Origin: Saccharomyces paradoxus
Lineage: Eukaryota > Ascomycota > Saccharomycetes > Saccharomycetales > Saccharomycetaceae
DNA: 64,000 bases
Direction of reading: 5' to 3'
Assembly: GCF_002079055.1 (NCBI RefSeq)
Contig: NC_047488.1
Span: 186,001-250,000, forward strand
Part shown: piece after piece, positions 31,421-40,478 of the stretch
How the letters are laid out: each line of letters begins with the position of its first letter
Numbering within the stretch: position 1 is the stretch's first letter
Program-made: the position numbers and the translations under genes
Notes under the pieces: model-generated
Told to the model about the DNA's origin: nothing
Seen by the model: only the letters and a program-made list of their open reading frames with translations
Database searches by the model: none

Positions 31421-31495
31421 TGTTGATCCCCTTATACTATATAAGAGAGGTAAATCAAACACACGCCGATTGGTTCATCTTAGGAATGATCAACA
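31421..31495. repeat. 75-base segment with inverted TGTTGATC ends
   Basis: TGTTGATC (31421-31428) and GATCAACA (31488-31495) form 8-base inverted ends. The interior is related, in the opposite direction, to about 45 bases at 55161-55210, sharing CACGCCGATTGGT. TG...CA ends suggest a piece of an LTR, but I cannot name the family. Confidence 0.35.
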
Positions 31496-31685
31496 TAATA
31501 ATAGGTCAGGTAGTTACATGTTTAGTTTGACGGCTCATATTACTCATATATATAACTACCACCCCGATGTTCATTTAATACATTTTTAACTCAACTTTGG
31601 CATTGTCTGATTACCTGTATAATATTTCGTGTTCGAAACTTAGCTATAATAACAGGTAAATTTATACGAGATGTACATTAGTATA

Positions 31686-32003
31686 TGTTGGAATGAAATT
31701 CTAATATCATCTATTTAATAGTATATTATAATATGCGGTGCAAGAGGATGACATAAAGATTGAGAAACAGTCATCCAATCTAATGGAAGCTGAAATGCAA
31801 GGATTGATAATGTAATAGGATAATGAATGACAACATATAAAAAGAAAGAAGATAAAATAATAACACTATGTAGAACTATCGATTCCCTTTTGTGGATTCC
31901 TATATCCTCGAGGAGAACTTCTAGTATATTCTGTATACCTAATATTATAGCCTTTAGTAACAATGGAATCCCAACAATTATCTAATTACCCACATAATTC
32001 TCA
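31686..32003 (+). mobile_element. Complete solo delta LTR with GTATA target duplication
   Basis: The element begins TGTTGGAATGAAATT and ends AATTCTCA, 318 bases, as expected for a Ty1/Ty2 delta. It is flanked by the direct repeat GTATA at 31681-31685 and 32004-32008, a 5-base target duplication of the length Ty1 makes. Intact ends with the duplication show that one full element inserted and was later reduced to a solo LTR by LTR recombination. It lies 250 bases upstream of tRNA-Ile, the normal Ty1 target zone. Confidence 0.9.
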
Positions 32004-32253
32004 GTATACGATATAAACATTCAGATTGTTACTAGGGCAACTCAAGTTAATATTAATGACCGCCTGTTCCAACAGGTTTCTATTCCAGAATATCAGTAAC
32101 GTGAGTACTATTCAATGCCAGATAGTTCATTCTTGTTTAACAATGTCAACAAAAGAAAAAGAAGTATTAACAATCTATGTTATTGAGCTGTTACCTCAAG
32201 GTTTTGTATTTGCTTGATATTTTCCGCTCTCAGTCCACTCTTCCAGTTGTCAA

Positions 32254-32327
32254 GGTCTCTTGGCCCAGTTGGTTAAGGCACCGTGCTAATAACGCGGGGA
32301 TCAGCGGTTCGATCCCGCTAGAGACCA
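32254..32327 (+). tRNA. tRNA-Ile (AAU)
   Basis: The 74-base gene folds as a cloverleaf. Acceptor GGTCTCT pairs with AGAGACC plus discriminator A, the D arm contains GGCCCAGTTGGTTAAGGC, the anticodon AAT is at 32288-32290, and the TpsiC arm contains GGTTCGATCCC. There is no intron. A TTTTT run follows at once as the Pol III terminator. The anticodon A34 is read as inosine. It is convergent with tRNA-Gly 100 bases downstream. Confidence 0.97.
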
Positions 32328-32427
32328 TTTTTAAATTTTTTCTGCACCATTTTTATGGAGTTTCGGTTATTTATACCTTCATTATTATGAAGGTCAACAA
32401 AAAATTATGTTCGATAATCAAAAACGA

Positions 32428-32498
32428 TGCGCAAGCCCGGAATCGAACCGGGGGCCCAACGATGGCAACGTTGGATTTTACCACTAAACCACTTGCGC
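32428..32498 (-). tRNA. tRNA-Gly (GCC)
   Basis: The 71-base gene is on the minus strand. Acceptor GCGCAAG pairs with CTTGCGC plus A, the D arm contains GTGGTTTAGTGGTAAAA, the anticodon GCC is the complement of 32464-32466, and the TpsiC arm contains GGTTCGATTCC. A TTTTT terminator follows on the minus strand just below 32428. It has no intron and faces tRNA-Ile tail to tail. Confidence 0.97.
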
Positions 32499-32600
32499 TT
32501 TCTTATTGTTTCTGTTATCCCCTCCATGAGGTCTAGCCAACTAGTGATATTGTTAAAGAAGCCAGGACCATAGATTTTATTTGAATAAGAATCATGAGTG

Positions 32601-32693
32601 GTGGAATGAAATTTGAGAAATAGGTGGATAATTGGATAATTTTTGGGATTCCATTGTTGCTAAAGGTGTTGGAATGAAATTCTAATATCATCT
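32601..32693. mobile_element. Delta LTR end fragments in opposite orientations
   Basis: Three pieces of delta sequence abut. A short plus-oriented 5' LTR end comes first (TGGAATGAAATT near 32602-32613), then a minus-oriented piece from TGAGAAATAGG at 32614 to about 32667, then a plus-oriented 5' end (TGTTGGAATGAAATTC) at 32668-32693. Together with the next element they look like two tandem copies of the same junction. They are broken remnants, probably left by insertion of one LTR beside another and recombination. Confidence 0.65.
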
Positions 32694-33026
32694 TGAGAAT
32701 TGGGTGAACAACTAAATAATTGTTGGGATTCCATTGTTACTAAAAGCTATAATATTAGGTATACAGAATATACTAGAAGTTCTCCTCGAGGATGTAGGAA
32801 TCCACAAAAGGGAATCGATATTTCTACATAGTGTTATTACTTTATCTTCTTTCCTTTTATATGTTGTCATTCATTATCCTATTACATTATCAATCCTTGC
32901 ATTTCAGCTTCCATTACATTGGATGACTGTTTCTCGATCTTTGTGTCATCCTCTTACACCGCATGTGATAATATAGTAATAGCATGAATACTAGTCAATA
33001 GATGATATTAAAATTTCATTTGAACA
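32694..33026 (-). mobile_element. Nearly complete solo delta LTR, reverse orientation
   Basis: The segment starts TGAGAATTGGGTG and ends ATTTCATTTGAACA, 333 bases, and keeps the delta landmarks GAAGTTCTCCTCGAGGATG and CAATCCTTGCATTTCAGC. It lies about 195 bases upstream of tRNA-Gly, in the favoured Ty1 zone. It looks nearly whole but with an altered outer end, and no target duplication is clear because other LTR pieces flank it. Confidence 0.85.
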
Positions 33027-33560
33027 AACTTCTAGTATATTCTGCTGGAATCCAGAAGATATCGCGACATTTTAATCTTCATTCAATATCCCTGTCATTG
33101 ATTTGTAAATTTTTTTTTGAAGATTTATTATGGCTTCTTTTTTCCTTAAACTTTAATGTTTTTTCTTGGTTCATAACATTTTACCCATATTCATTAAATC
33201 GATCGCGTCAGGAAAACTGAGCCGAAATTAAATTAAGTAAGCAAAGAAATAAGTCTAGTCAGTGAGTCTATTTTAACTAGGATTTGACGTTCACTTTTAT
33301 TAGATCTGTAGAGGACAACCTTGGTTTAGAACATACAAAGTTTACCAGATGCTCTCCTCTAGGATACTGAAAGAACGAAAGGAAGAAAGAGCTCTACGAA
33401 CACTTTAATGACCCCTCTCTTCTTTTTTACATTACCATTTATCGATCAACCTACATTATCAGTTCTTGTACTCCATCTTCCATTACATTCAATGAGGATT
33501 GAATCCTGTCTTACTGGTCATATTATTTCCTTCATATTTTAATACCGTAGCAACCATACT
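33027..33560. mobile_element. Further delta-derived relics
   Basis: AACTTCTAGTATATTCTG at 33027-33044 is a plus-oriented delta piece. From about 33316 to 33505 the order of motifs (CTCTCCTCTAGGAT, then ATTATCAGTTCTTG, then CCATCTTCCATTACATTC) follows a reverse delta at low identity, indicating a very old, broken copy. Limits are approximate. Confidence 0.45.
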
Positions 33561-33766
33561 TTAGTAACGTGAACCATTGTTTTAGCCTGCTACACAGTAA
33601 GGATAGATGGGTTATAGTCGATTGAGCACTCAACACTTTGTGTATTGAGCAAACTATGCAAATTAAAATATCTATAAAATGACCGGGCGGGTATGTACTG
33701 AGAAAGAAAATCATGTTTTGTTATTACTTATTACACTGTTTTGAATGACTGTGTACACATTACACC
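33561..33766. other. RRN6 3' flank
   Basis: These 206 bases lie between the LTR relics and the RRN6 stop. ATTGAGCACTCAACA near 33623 followed by TGTGTATTGAGC forms a short imperfect repeat. No gene is seen. Confidence 0.4.
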
Positions 33767-36448
33767 TTATCCAAACCCCCGGATCCTTTTCTTCTTCTTT
33801 TTGGTTCTTTGAGAATTACGAGTTTGTGAATCATTCACAAATGATATCTGGGAAGAAGGGGGTTGCATTAGAGTAAATGCTGGTGTCATTGAATCTGGTA
33901 AGACACTTAAGTTTTGGGTGGATTGTGATAGTGGAGCAGCTTTTTGTGATTGTGTCCTCAATATTTTTTTCCTCCTTGTCCGTCCATTACTTTGAGAAGA
34001 TTTAATCGTTGGAATTTGGGATTGCGAGTTTAGATTGAATGGAGGCCTGCCATTAAAGGTTGTTGCTGAAAATTGACTATCAAAATTGAATTCGCTCGAC
34101 TCATCTTCATTGATATCATCCATATCCCATGAGGAGATGATATCCTGGTAATGTCCACTTAGTGATTGTGAAATTTCCTTTTGAATCGGTTCAAAAAGTG
34201 ATGGTTTTTCAAGTCTTGCTAAACTCCAGATAATGTCTTTGACTATCTCCTTTGCAAGTAGTTCTGCTTGTGGGGATACCAGAACCCAACATTGCAGTAA
34301 TTTGTTGTAAAAAACATCCAAGCCCGAAACGTCTTCATGTAGAAACAAGTGTAGCAGTTTCTCAAAATGAATAAATGTTACATCCTGATCGTCATAGTAC
34401 TGGAAAAACTGATCTAATAATGAAGAGAATTCGGAGATACTTGCGAAGGAATCAGAATTCTCAACAAGGTTCTTCAATTTTGAATAGCTCAAAGACCCTC
34501 CACGGATACGTTCATCTCTAGTTTTCTGCCAAGATTCGAGCAATTGATTTGTAGCTATGGATAAGTGATATCCTAAATCTTGGAGGTACTTATCCTCATC
34601 GTGGCTGTTTTCATACTCAGTTAAATTTTGGATCCGAGATATGAGTTCTCTTTCTTTCAACTTGATTTGAGAAACTAGTGCACTAATACTCTCCTTTTCA
34701 TGGTTACCAGCGTTATTGAAAAGCATTGTCCACTCGGAATTGTCAGCAATGACGGGGTTTTCTTGTTCACTGGATTCAAAGGTTTGAGTATTTGACACAA
34801 CACAGTAATAAATCTCAGACGAGTTCTTTAGTTTAATTAAAAAATCTACAACAAACTTAACATTGTCATCTGCATCCTCCTCCCCCAAAGATTCATCCTC
34901 AACTTTGTCCAGTGTCGAGATTGTCTCTATTCCAGTAGGGTTCCCACCCGGGATTTCAAGGACTGTTGAATATCCTAAGGATTGAAATAAGTTTGTTTTC
35001 CCATGAGAGAATGCATGTATATAGATGTGTTTATGCCGCATCGAATATACAAAGGCGACCAGGAGAAGATGGTTAGACTTTTTAACTTTTTGAATAGTGA
35101 TTCTAAGCGTAGTGTCATCTGGATCCAGATCGTGCTTCCAAGATATTCTTCTCACTGCATCATTTGCTTCTGACGCTCCTATAATGATTATTTCTCTTGA
35201 AGTGAGTAAAATGCCATTTTTATCGTCTATCCTCTTATAATCGCGTATATTTGACCACGTCTTCGCTTGTACTACTTCTGTTTGCCAATTGTTTAGAAAG
35301 TCGATCTCAATCATTTTTGACCTATCAAAGACCAGTATTTTCTGGAACTGTGAAAACCATTCAATTCTTTTCCAAGACGATAATTCTTCTGGGTCAAAAA
35401 TCGTACCGCGCAGGTTATCTATCAACTGTAGCTTCCTTTTATTGTTATTGAAGTTCTTTGGTATCCTTCCGATATTCCAGTTTCCTTTTATATCAACGAT
35501 TGCGAATTGTTGTAAGTCCCAAGGATTGAATGAAAAATCTACCACTTGAATGTCGTCTATATCAACAAAATACAGTGGTTCCGAACTGGTAACAATGACA
35601 TCGCATGTTCTTGAATGAATACTTTCGATTCTAAAAATTTGGAAAGAATTTTCCGTGATTACGCCCACCAGGTTTGATCTCCGCCCGATGGATTCAGAAG
35701 ACCCTGGTATCTTAATACTCTTGATAGGTGAATGCAGTTCGATACTCGTTACGTTGTTATGTCGGTTCAGATGCAATGTATCTTGTCGTGCCAAGATTGC
35801 TATATTGAGTACGGAGTCTGTTTTGCCCGACGCATATGCTATAATTTCGGTTCCGTCTCTATAATTTCTTAAATCTGATGCTGTTTGAATATATTCACAG
35901 TCCAGTCGATTCGCCACAGTCGGGTCCCAAAAGAGGGTGTCTTGCCTCGGCTTCGAGGAATGGGTACTTTCCTGTAATGTGTCATTCAAGTTGCGTAGTA
36001 AATCGGAAGGAATGTAATCGTGGAGCGAAACTGGCGTGTCGTAGTTAACACTAAACATAGGGTCATTACCAACATCAACTTTCTTGAAAAAATGCACATG
36101 TTTCGGTACCACGGGTATCACTGGATCGACTACTATAGATGTGTTCCGCTGATTGTCCGTATCTTCATCAGTATCACTAGTAATGAGATCATCGTCATTA
36201 TCCGATTCTTGCAAAATTTTGTCGTCGGAAGTATATCGTATAGCAGTATCACAAAGCAGAGTCTTGACCACTATATGAAGGTCCAGTGCTCCCTCGGGTA
36301 ATGTATCATCTATTGGTCTTAGCCATTGTGGCTTCCCTGCTTTCTTAGGAGTATAATTTTCCTGCGGACAATAAAGACTAGCACCTTTTACACCAACACC
36401 TAATTGCGAGCCTAACACATCTGAGCTTGGAATTTGTCCCTCACTCAT
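33767..36448 (-). CDS. RRN6: Rrn6, RNA polymerase I core factor subunit
   Basis: Rrn6, with Rrn7 and Rrn11, forms core factor, which binds the rDNA core promoter and recruits Pol I through Rrn3. The 893-residue product starts MSEGQIPSSDVLGSQLG and is one residue shorter than I recall for S288C. By analogy with the known structure, about residues 190-530 form a beta-propeller (repeated strands such as NILVFDRSKMIEIDF-type segments), followed by a helical bundle (about 560-790). A Ser/Gln-rich, disordered C-terminus ends in a Lys/Arg-rich tail (RTKKKKKRIRGFG) that may be a nuclear localisation signal. It is divergent from FMT1 with 294 bases between the ATGs. Confidence 0.94.
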   Translation of the reverse strand: MSEGQIPSSDVLGSQLGVGVKGASLYCPQENYTPKKAGKPQWLRPIDDTLPEGALDLHIVVKTLLCDTAIRYTSDDKILQESDNDDDLITSDTDEDTDNQRNTSIVVDPVIPVVPKHVHFFKKVDVGNDPMFSVNYDTPVSLHDYIPSDLLRNLNDTLQESTHSSKPRQDTLFWDPTVANRLDCEYIQTASDLRNYRDGTEIIAYASGKTDSVLNIAILARQDTLHLNRHNNVTSIELHSPIKSIKIPGSSESIGRRSNLVGVITENSFQIFRIESIHSRTCDVIVTSSEPLYFVDIDDIQVVDFSFNPWDLQQFAIVDIKGNWNIGRIPKNFNNNKRKLQLIDNLRGTIFDPEELSSWKRIEWFSQFQKILVFDRSKMIEIDFLNNWQTEVVQAKTWSNIRDYKRIDDKNGILLTSREIIIIGASEANDAVRRISWKHDLDPDDTTLRITIQKVKKSNHLLLVAFVYSMRHKHIYIHAFSHGKTNLFQSLGYSTVLEIPGGNPTGIETISTLDKVEDESLGEEDADDNVKFVVDFLIKLKNSSEIYYCVVSNTQTFESSEQENPVIADNSEWTMLFNNAGNHEKESISALVSQIKLKERELISRIQNLTEYENSHDEDKYLQDLGYHLSIATNQLLESWQKTRDERIRGGSLSYSKLKNLVENSDSFASISEFSSLLDQFFQYYDDQDVTFIHFEKLLHLFLHEDVSGLDVFYNKLLQCWVLVSPQAELLAKEIVKDIIWSLARLEKPSLFEPIQKEISQSLSGHYQDIISSWDMDDINEDESSEFNFDSQFSATTFNGRPPFNLNSQSQIPTIKSSQSNGRTRRKKILRTQSQKAAPLSQSTQNLSVLPDSMTPAFTLMQPPSSQISFVNDSQTRNSQRTKKKKKRIRGFG

Positions 36449-36742
36449 GCTCAGCCCATAGAACTCCTTCTTTCTTCACTCCTAACTTTCCACATCATTG
36501 CCATCATCAAACCAATATAAAAGCTCATCTCAGTTTCTTGATCGAGAGTGAAAATTATCGTGTGCCCTCGGGGTAACCTCTCCCTGTACCAAACGGGAGA
36601 AGCACCCATTAAGAAAAAAAGCAAAAAAAGCTGTTCTTACTGCTATAGTGGGTGTAAGCGCTTTTCTTTATTAAGGTAAAAAAAAGGAAAGTTGACTTGA
36701 TATCTCACACAGTGGGAAAATTGGAAACGAGATACCAAATAA
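36449..36742. promoter_or_regulatory. Divergent promoter region RRN6 / FMT1
   Basis: The 294 bases serve both genes. A-rich tracts near 36613-36630 and 36677-36688 may exclude nucleosomes. CGGGGTAAC near 36569 resembles, but does not match, a Reb1 site. No other motif is clear. Confidence 0.4.
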
Positions 36743-37948
36743 ATGGTTAACATGAGAAGAATAGCACCATCACACATCCTATTCACATGCAGACGTATTT
36801 CAAGCAACACTTCTCCACCAGTGCAGCCCTTGAATGTTCTTTTCTTTGGTAGCGATACCTTCAGTAATCTATCATTGCAAGCACTCAATGAATTGCGTAA
36901 AAATGATGGCACCGGTAGTATAGTTGACAAGATTCAGGTTGTAACCAGGTCGCCAAAATGGTGCGGCAGACAAAAGTCTGTGTTGAAATACCCGCCGATC
37001 TTCGACATGGCAGACAAACTACAATTGCCACGCCCAATTACATGCGACACCAAGCAGGAAATGTTAGCGCTAAGCGAACTGACACCCAGCCGCCCAGGGA
37101 ATCCTGAGGCCAGCGGCCTCAGCACTCCGTTCAACGCGATCATTGCGGTTTCTTTTGGGAAGTTAATCCCGGGCGACTTGATCCGCGCGGTGCCATTGGC
37201 GCTAAACGTCCATCCTTCACTACTTCCCAGACATAAAGGTAGTGCACCTATCCAACGAGCTCTGTTGGACGGTGACTCCTACACCGGCGTAACTATACAG
37301 ACGCTACACCCAGATCGGTTCGATCATGGAGCCATTGTGGCACAGACGCAGCCGCTCCCCATTGCAACAATGTTGTCGGCAGGAAGGGTCGATGACCTGA
37401 CCGCGGATTTTAATTCTGACCGCGTACCTCGAAGAACTGCTATACTGATGGACCAGTTGGGCGCCAAAGGCGCCCAACTCTTGAGCCAAACGCTGCGCGA
37501 GAGACTATATCTGCCACAGAACCGTGTGCAGGCGCCAGCAACTTACAAGCCCAGTTATGCGCACCGCATTACAACGGAAGACAAACGCATTCACTGGGCG
37601 CGTGATTCTGCCGCCGAACTATTTAACAAACTCGAAACGCTGGGTCCCCTCCACGCGTTCAAGGAGGCGGCGGCGGCAAAAAAGAATGCTCAAAATTCTG
37701 TTTTAAAACGAATACTGTTCCACGAATGCAGAGTGATGGGAGACACCCTGCTACATAATGGCAGCAAACCGGGCATGTTCGAATATGATGAAAAGAGTGA
37801 TTGTCTCTTGGTCGCCTGTCGCGGCGACTTACTGCTATGTGTGAACCGCCTCCAATTCGAAGGTTTCGCCGTGGAACGTGCTGGCCAGTTTATGCGGCGC
37901 CTGCGGAAAAGATGCGGCGCCCTGAGCGAAAAGTTGATTTTCTTGTAA
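36743..37948 (+). CDS. FMT1: Mitochondrial methionyl-tRNA formyltransferase Fmt1
   Basis: Fmt1 formylates Met-tRNA for mitochondrial initiation using 10-formyl-tetrahydrofolate. The 401-residue product has an Arg/Ser-rich presequence (MVNMRRIAPSHILFTCRRIS), the N-terminal FMT fold (PLNVLFFGSDTFS near residues 32-44), the folate and catalytic signature AVSFGKLIP and HPSLLPRHKGSAPIQRAL (His near 157), and the C-terminal OB-like domain (about 285-401). Two ATGs lie three codons apart; the first is used here. Compared with the S. cerevisiae protein as I remember it there are around 40 substitutions, so this gene is one of the most informative for species placement. Base composition is clearly more GC-rich than its neighbours around 37100-37500. 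Confidence 0.94.
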   Translation: MVNMRRIAPSHILFTCRRISSNTSPPVQPLNVLFFGSDTFSNLSLQALNELRKNDGTGSIVDKIQVVTRSPKWCGRQKSVLKYPPIFDMADKLQLPRPITCDTKQEMLALSELTPSRPGNPEASGLSTPFNAIIAVSFGKLIPGDLIRAVPLALNVHPSLLPRHKGSAPIQRALLDGDSYTGVTIQTLHPDRFDHGAIVAQTQPLPIATMLSAGRVDDLTADFNSDRVPRRTAILMDQLGAKGAQLLSQTLRERLYLPQNRVQAPATYKPSYAHRITTEDKRIHWARDSAAELFNKLETLGPLHAFKEAAAAKKNAQNSVLKRILFHECRVMGDTLLHNGSKPGMFEYDEKSDCLLVACRGDLLLCVNRLQFEGFAVERAGQFMRRLRKRCGALSEKLIFL

Positions 37949-38219
37949 CCCGGCTCTATGTTCCTTTCCAGTATCCTTCTTCTCCCTTCTTTTACGATCC
38001 CTCATCCATCGGTCTCTCAACAACTATGGCTGCCAAGCCCTACGCGCCATGAAGAAAAAGAAAAGTGGCCCGCTTTCTTTCCCAGTTTATTTATGATTCA
38101 GAGAGATTGATGTTAATAGTGGTCGTAGTTCTTAGCAGAAGTGAATTAAGTGTAGGAAACCCGGAATTAATTTGTCAGAGTAGAAAGAGCACAGGGGCTT
38201 TTACATCGGGGTAGAAAAA
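37949..38219. other. FMT1 to SCT1 intergenic region
   Basis: The 271 bases hold the FMT1 3' end and SCT1 promoter. Dubious ORF YBL012C of S. cerevisiae lies in this area; the frames here overlap FMT1 or lack support, so I do not annotate it. Confidence 0.4.
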
Positions 38220-40478
38220 ATGCCTGCACCAAAACTCACGGAGAAATCAGCCTCTTCCAGGAGCACACAGGAAACTACAAATTCCAATTCCATCAAGGCC
38301 AAAGGCGCCAAGACGTCGGCTGAACAGGCGTACGTTTACAGAGAGCCTAGCGCTACCAAGAAGATACTGTACTCCATCGCCACATGGCTGTTGTACAACA
38401 TCTTCCACTGCTTCTTTAGAGAAATCAGAGGTCGTGGTAGTTTCAAAGTACCGCAACAGGGGCCCGTGATCTTTGTTGCAGCTCCGCATGCTAACCAGTT
38501 CGTCGACCCCGTTATCCTCATGGGCGAGGTGAAGAAATCTGTCAACAGACGTGTGTCATTCTTGATTGCGGAGAACTCATTAAAGCAACCCGCCATTGGT
38601 TTTTTGGCCAGTTTCTTTATGGCCATAGGCGTGGTTAGGCCGCAGGACAATTTGAAACCGGCAAAAGGCACTATCCGTGTAGATCCAACAGACTACAAGA
38701 GGGTCATTGGCCACGATACACATTTCTTGACTGATTGTATGCCAAAAGGTCTCATCGGGTTACCAAAATCCATGGGATTTGGAGAAATCCAGTCCATAGA
38801 GAGTGACACGAGTTTGACTTTGAGAAAAGAGTTCAAAATGGTCAAGCCGGAGGTTAAGACCGCTCTACTCAACGGCACTAGCTATAAATATGCCGCTAAA
38901 GTTGACCAATCTTGCGTTTACCACAGAGTTTTTGAGCATTTGGCCCACAACAACTGCATTGGGATCTTTCCTGAAGGTGGGTCCCACGATAGGACAGACT
39001 TGTTGCCCTTGAAAGCAGGTGTGGCGATTATGGCTCTTGGCTGCATGGATCAGCATCCTGACGTCAATGTTAAGATTGTTCCTTGCGGTATGAATTATTT
39101 CCATCCACACAAGTTTAGGTCGAGGGCGGTTGTCGAATTTGGAGACCCCATTGAAATACCGAAGGAACTAGTCGCCAAGTATCACAACCCGGAAACGAAC
39201 AGAGAGGCAGTGAAAGAGTTGTTGGATACCATATCTAAGGGTTTACAATCCGTCACTGTTACATGTTCCGACTATGAAACTTTGATGGTGGTTCAAACGA
39301 TAAGAAGACTATACATGACCCAATTCAGCACCAAATTACCGTTGCCCTTGATTGTGGAAATGAATAGAAGAATGGTCAAAGGTTACGAGTTTTATAGAAA
39401 CGATCCTAAAATAGCGGACTTGACAAAAGATATAATGGCATATAATGCCGCCTTGAGGCACTATAATCTTCCCGATCACCTGGTGGAGGAGGCAAAGGTA
39501 AATTTCGCCAAGAATCTCGGACTTGTTTTCTTTAGATCCATTGGGCTCTGCATCCTCTTTTCCTTAGCCATGCCCGGTATCATTATGTTCTCACCAGTCT
39601 TTATCCTGGCCAAGAGAATTTCCCAAGAAAAGGCTCGTACCGCTTTATCCAAGTCTACAGTTAAGATAAAGGCTAACGATGTCATTGCCACGTGGAAAAT
39701 CTTGATTGGGATGGGGTTTGCACCCTTACTTTACATATTTTGGTCCGTTTTAATCACTTATTACCTCAGACATAAACCGTGGAATAATATATATATTTTT
39801 TCCGGGTCTTATATCTCGTGTGTTATAGTCACGTATTCTGCTTTGATCGTAGGTGACATCGGTATGGATGGTTTCAAATCTTTAAGACCATTAGTCTTGT
39901 CTCTCACGTCCCCAAAGGGTTTGCAAAAACTGCAGAAGGATCGTAGAAATCTGGCTGAAAGAATAATCGAAGTTGTCAATAACTTTGGAAGCGAATTGTT
40001 CCCCGATTTCGACAGCGCCGCATTACGTGAAGAATTCGACGTTATCGATGAAGAGGAAGAAGACAGAAAAACTTCAGAATTGAATCGCAGAAAATTGCTA
40101 AGAAAACAAAAAATAAGAAGACAAGAAAGAGATCCGTTATCATCTACTATCAATCAACATGACAATCAGGAAACTTACGAACACCATAACCAAGATTCAG
40201 ATGGCGTCTCATTGGTCAATAGTGATAATTCTCTCTCTAACATCCCATTATTTTCCTCCACGTTCCATCGTAAATCAGAGTCCTCCCTAGCATCAACATC
40301 CGTTGCGCCTTCTTCTTCTTCCGAATTCGAAATAGATAACGAGATTTTGGAAGAAAAGAACGGGTTGGCAAGTAAAATCGCACAGGCTGTTTTGAACAAG
40401 AGAATCGGTGAAAATGCTGCTAGGGAAGAAGAAGAAAATCAACAACAGCAACAAGAAGGGGAAGAAGGAGATGCGTAG
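38220..40478 (+). CDS. SCT1: Sct1, glycerol-3-phosphate / dihydroxyacetone-phosphate acyltransferase
   Basis: Sct1 (Gat2) is the ER enzyme that adds the first acyl chain to glycerol-3-phosphate or dihydroxyacetone phosphate in phospholipid synthesis; it prefers C16 chains. The 752-residue product has a membrane segment near residues 40-62, then the PlsC acyltransferase domain: APHANQFVD with His90 and Asp95 (HX4D motif) and FPEGGSHDRTDLLPLK near 252-267. Hydrophobic segments follow near 440-465, 490-520 and 530-550. The C-terminal region is charged and Ser-rich, a known phosphorylated tail in the family, and ends in Gln/Glu repeats. Its paralogue is GPT2 elsewhere in the genome. The tail is several residues shorter than I recall for S288C, most likely in the Gln/Glu run. 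Confidence 0.95.
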   Translation: MPAPKLTEKSASSRSTQETTNSNSIKAKGAKTSAEQAYVYREPSATKKILYSIATWLLYNIFHCFFREIRGRGSFKVPQQGPVIFVAAPHANQFVDPVILMGEVKKSVNRRVSFLIAENSLKQPAIGFLASFFMAIGVVRPQDNLKPAKGTIRVDPTDYKRVIGHDTHFLTDCMPKGLIGLPKSMGFGEIQSIESDTSLTLRKEFKMVKPEVKTALLNGTSYKYAAKVDQSCVYHRVFEHLAHNNCIGIFPEGGSHDRTDLLPLKAGVAIMALGCMDQHPDVNVKIVPCGMNYFHPHKFRSRAVVEFGDPIEIPKELVAKYHNPETNREAVKELLDTISKGLQSVTVTCSDYETLMVVQTIRRLYMTQFSTKLPLPLIVEMNRRMVKGYEFYRNDPKIADLTKDIMAYNAALRHYNLPDHLVEEAKVNFAKNLGLVFFRSIGLCILFSLAMPGIIMFSPVFILAKRISQEKARTALSKSTVKIKANDVIATWKILIGMGFAPLLYIFWSVLITYYLRHKPWNNIYIFSGSYISCVIVTYSALIVGDIGMDGFKSLRPLVLSLTSPKGLQKLQKDRRNLAERIIEVVNNFGSELFPDFDSAALREEFDVIDEEEEDRKTSELNRRKLLRKQKIRRQERDPLSSTINQHDNQETYEHHNQDSDGVSLVNSDNSLSNIPLFSSTFHRKSESSLASTSVAPSSSSEFEIDNEILEEKNGLASKIAQAVLNKRIGENAAREEEENQQQQQEGEEGDA

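Noticed and set aside
36565-36575. Reb1 site between RRN6 and FMT1
   Set aside because: CGGGGTAAC has an extra G compared with CGGGTAA and does not match the consensus.
37949-38219. Counterpart of the dubious ORF YBL012C between FMT1 and SCT1
   Set aside because: The frames found overlap FMT1 or SCT1 and lack an independent ATG with convincing composition; the S. cerevisiae entry is itself considered dubious.
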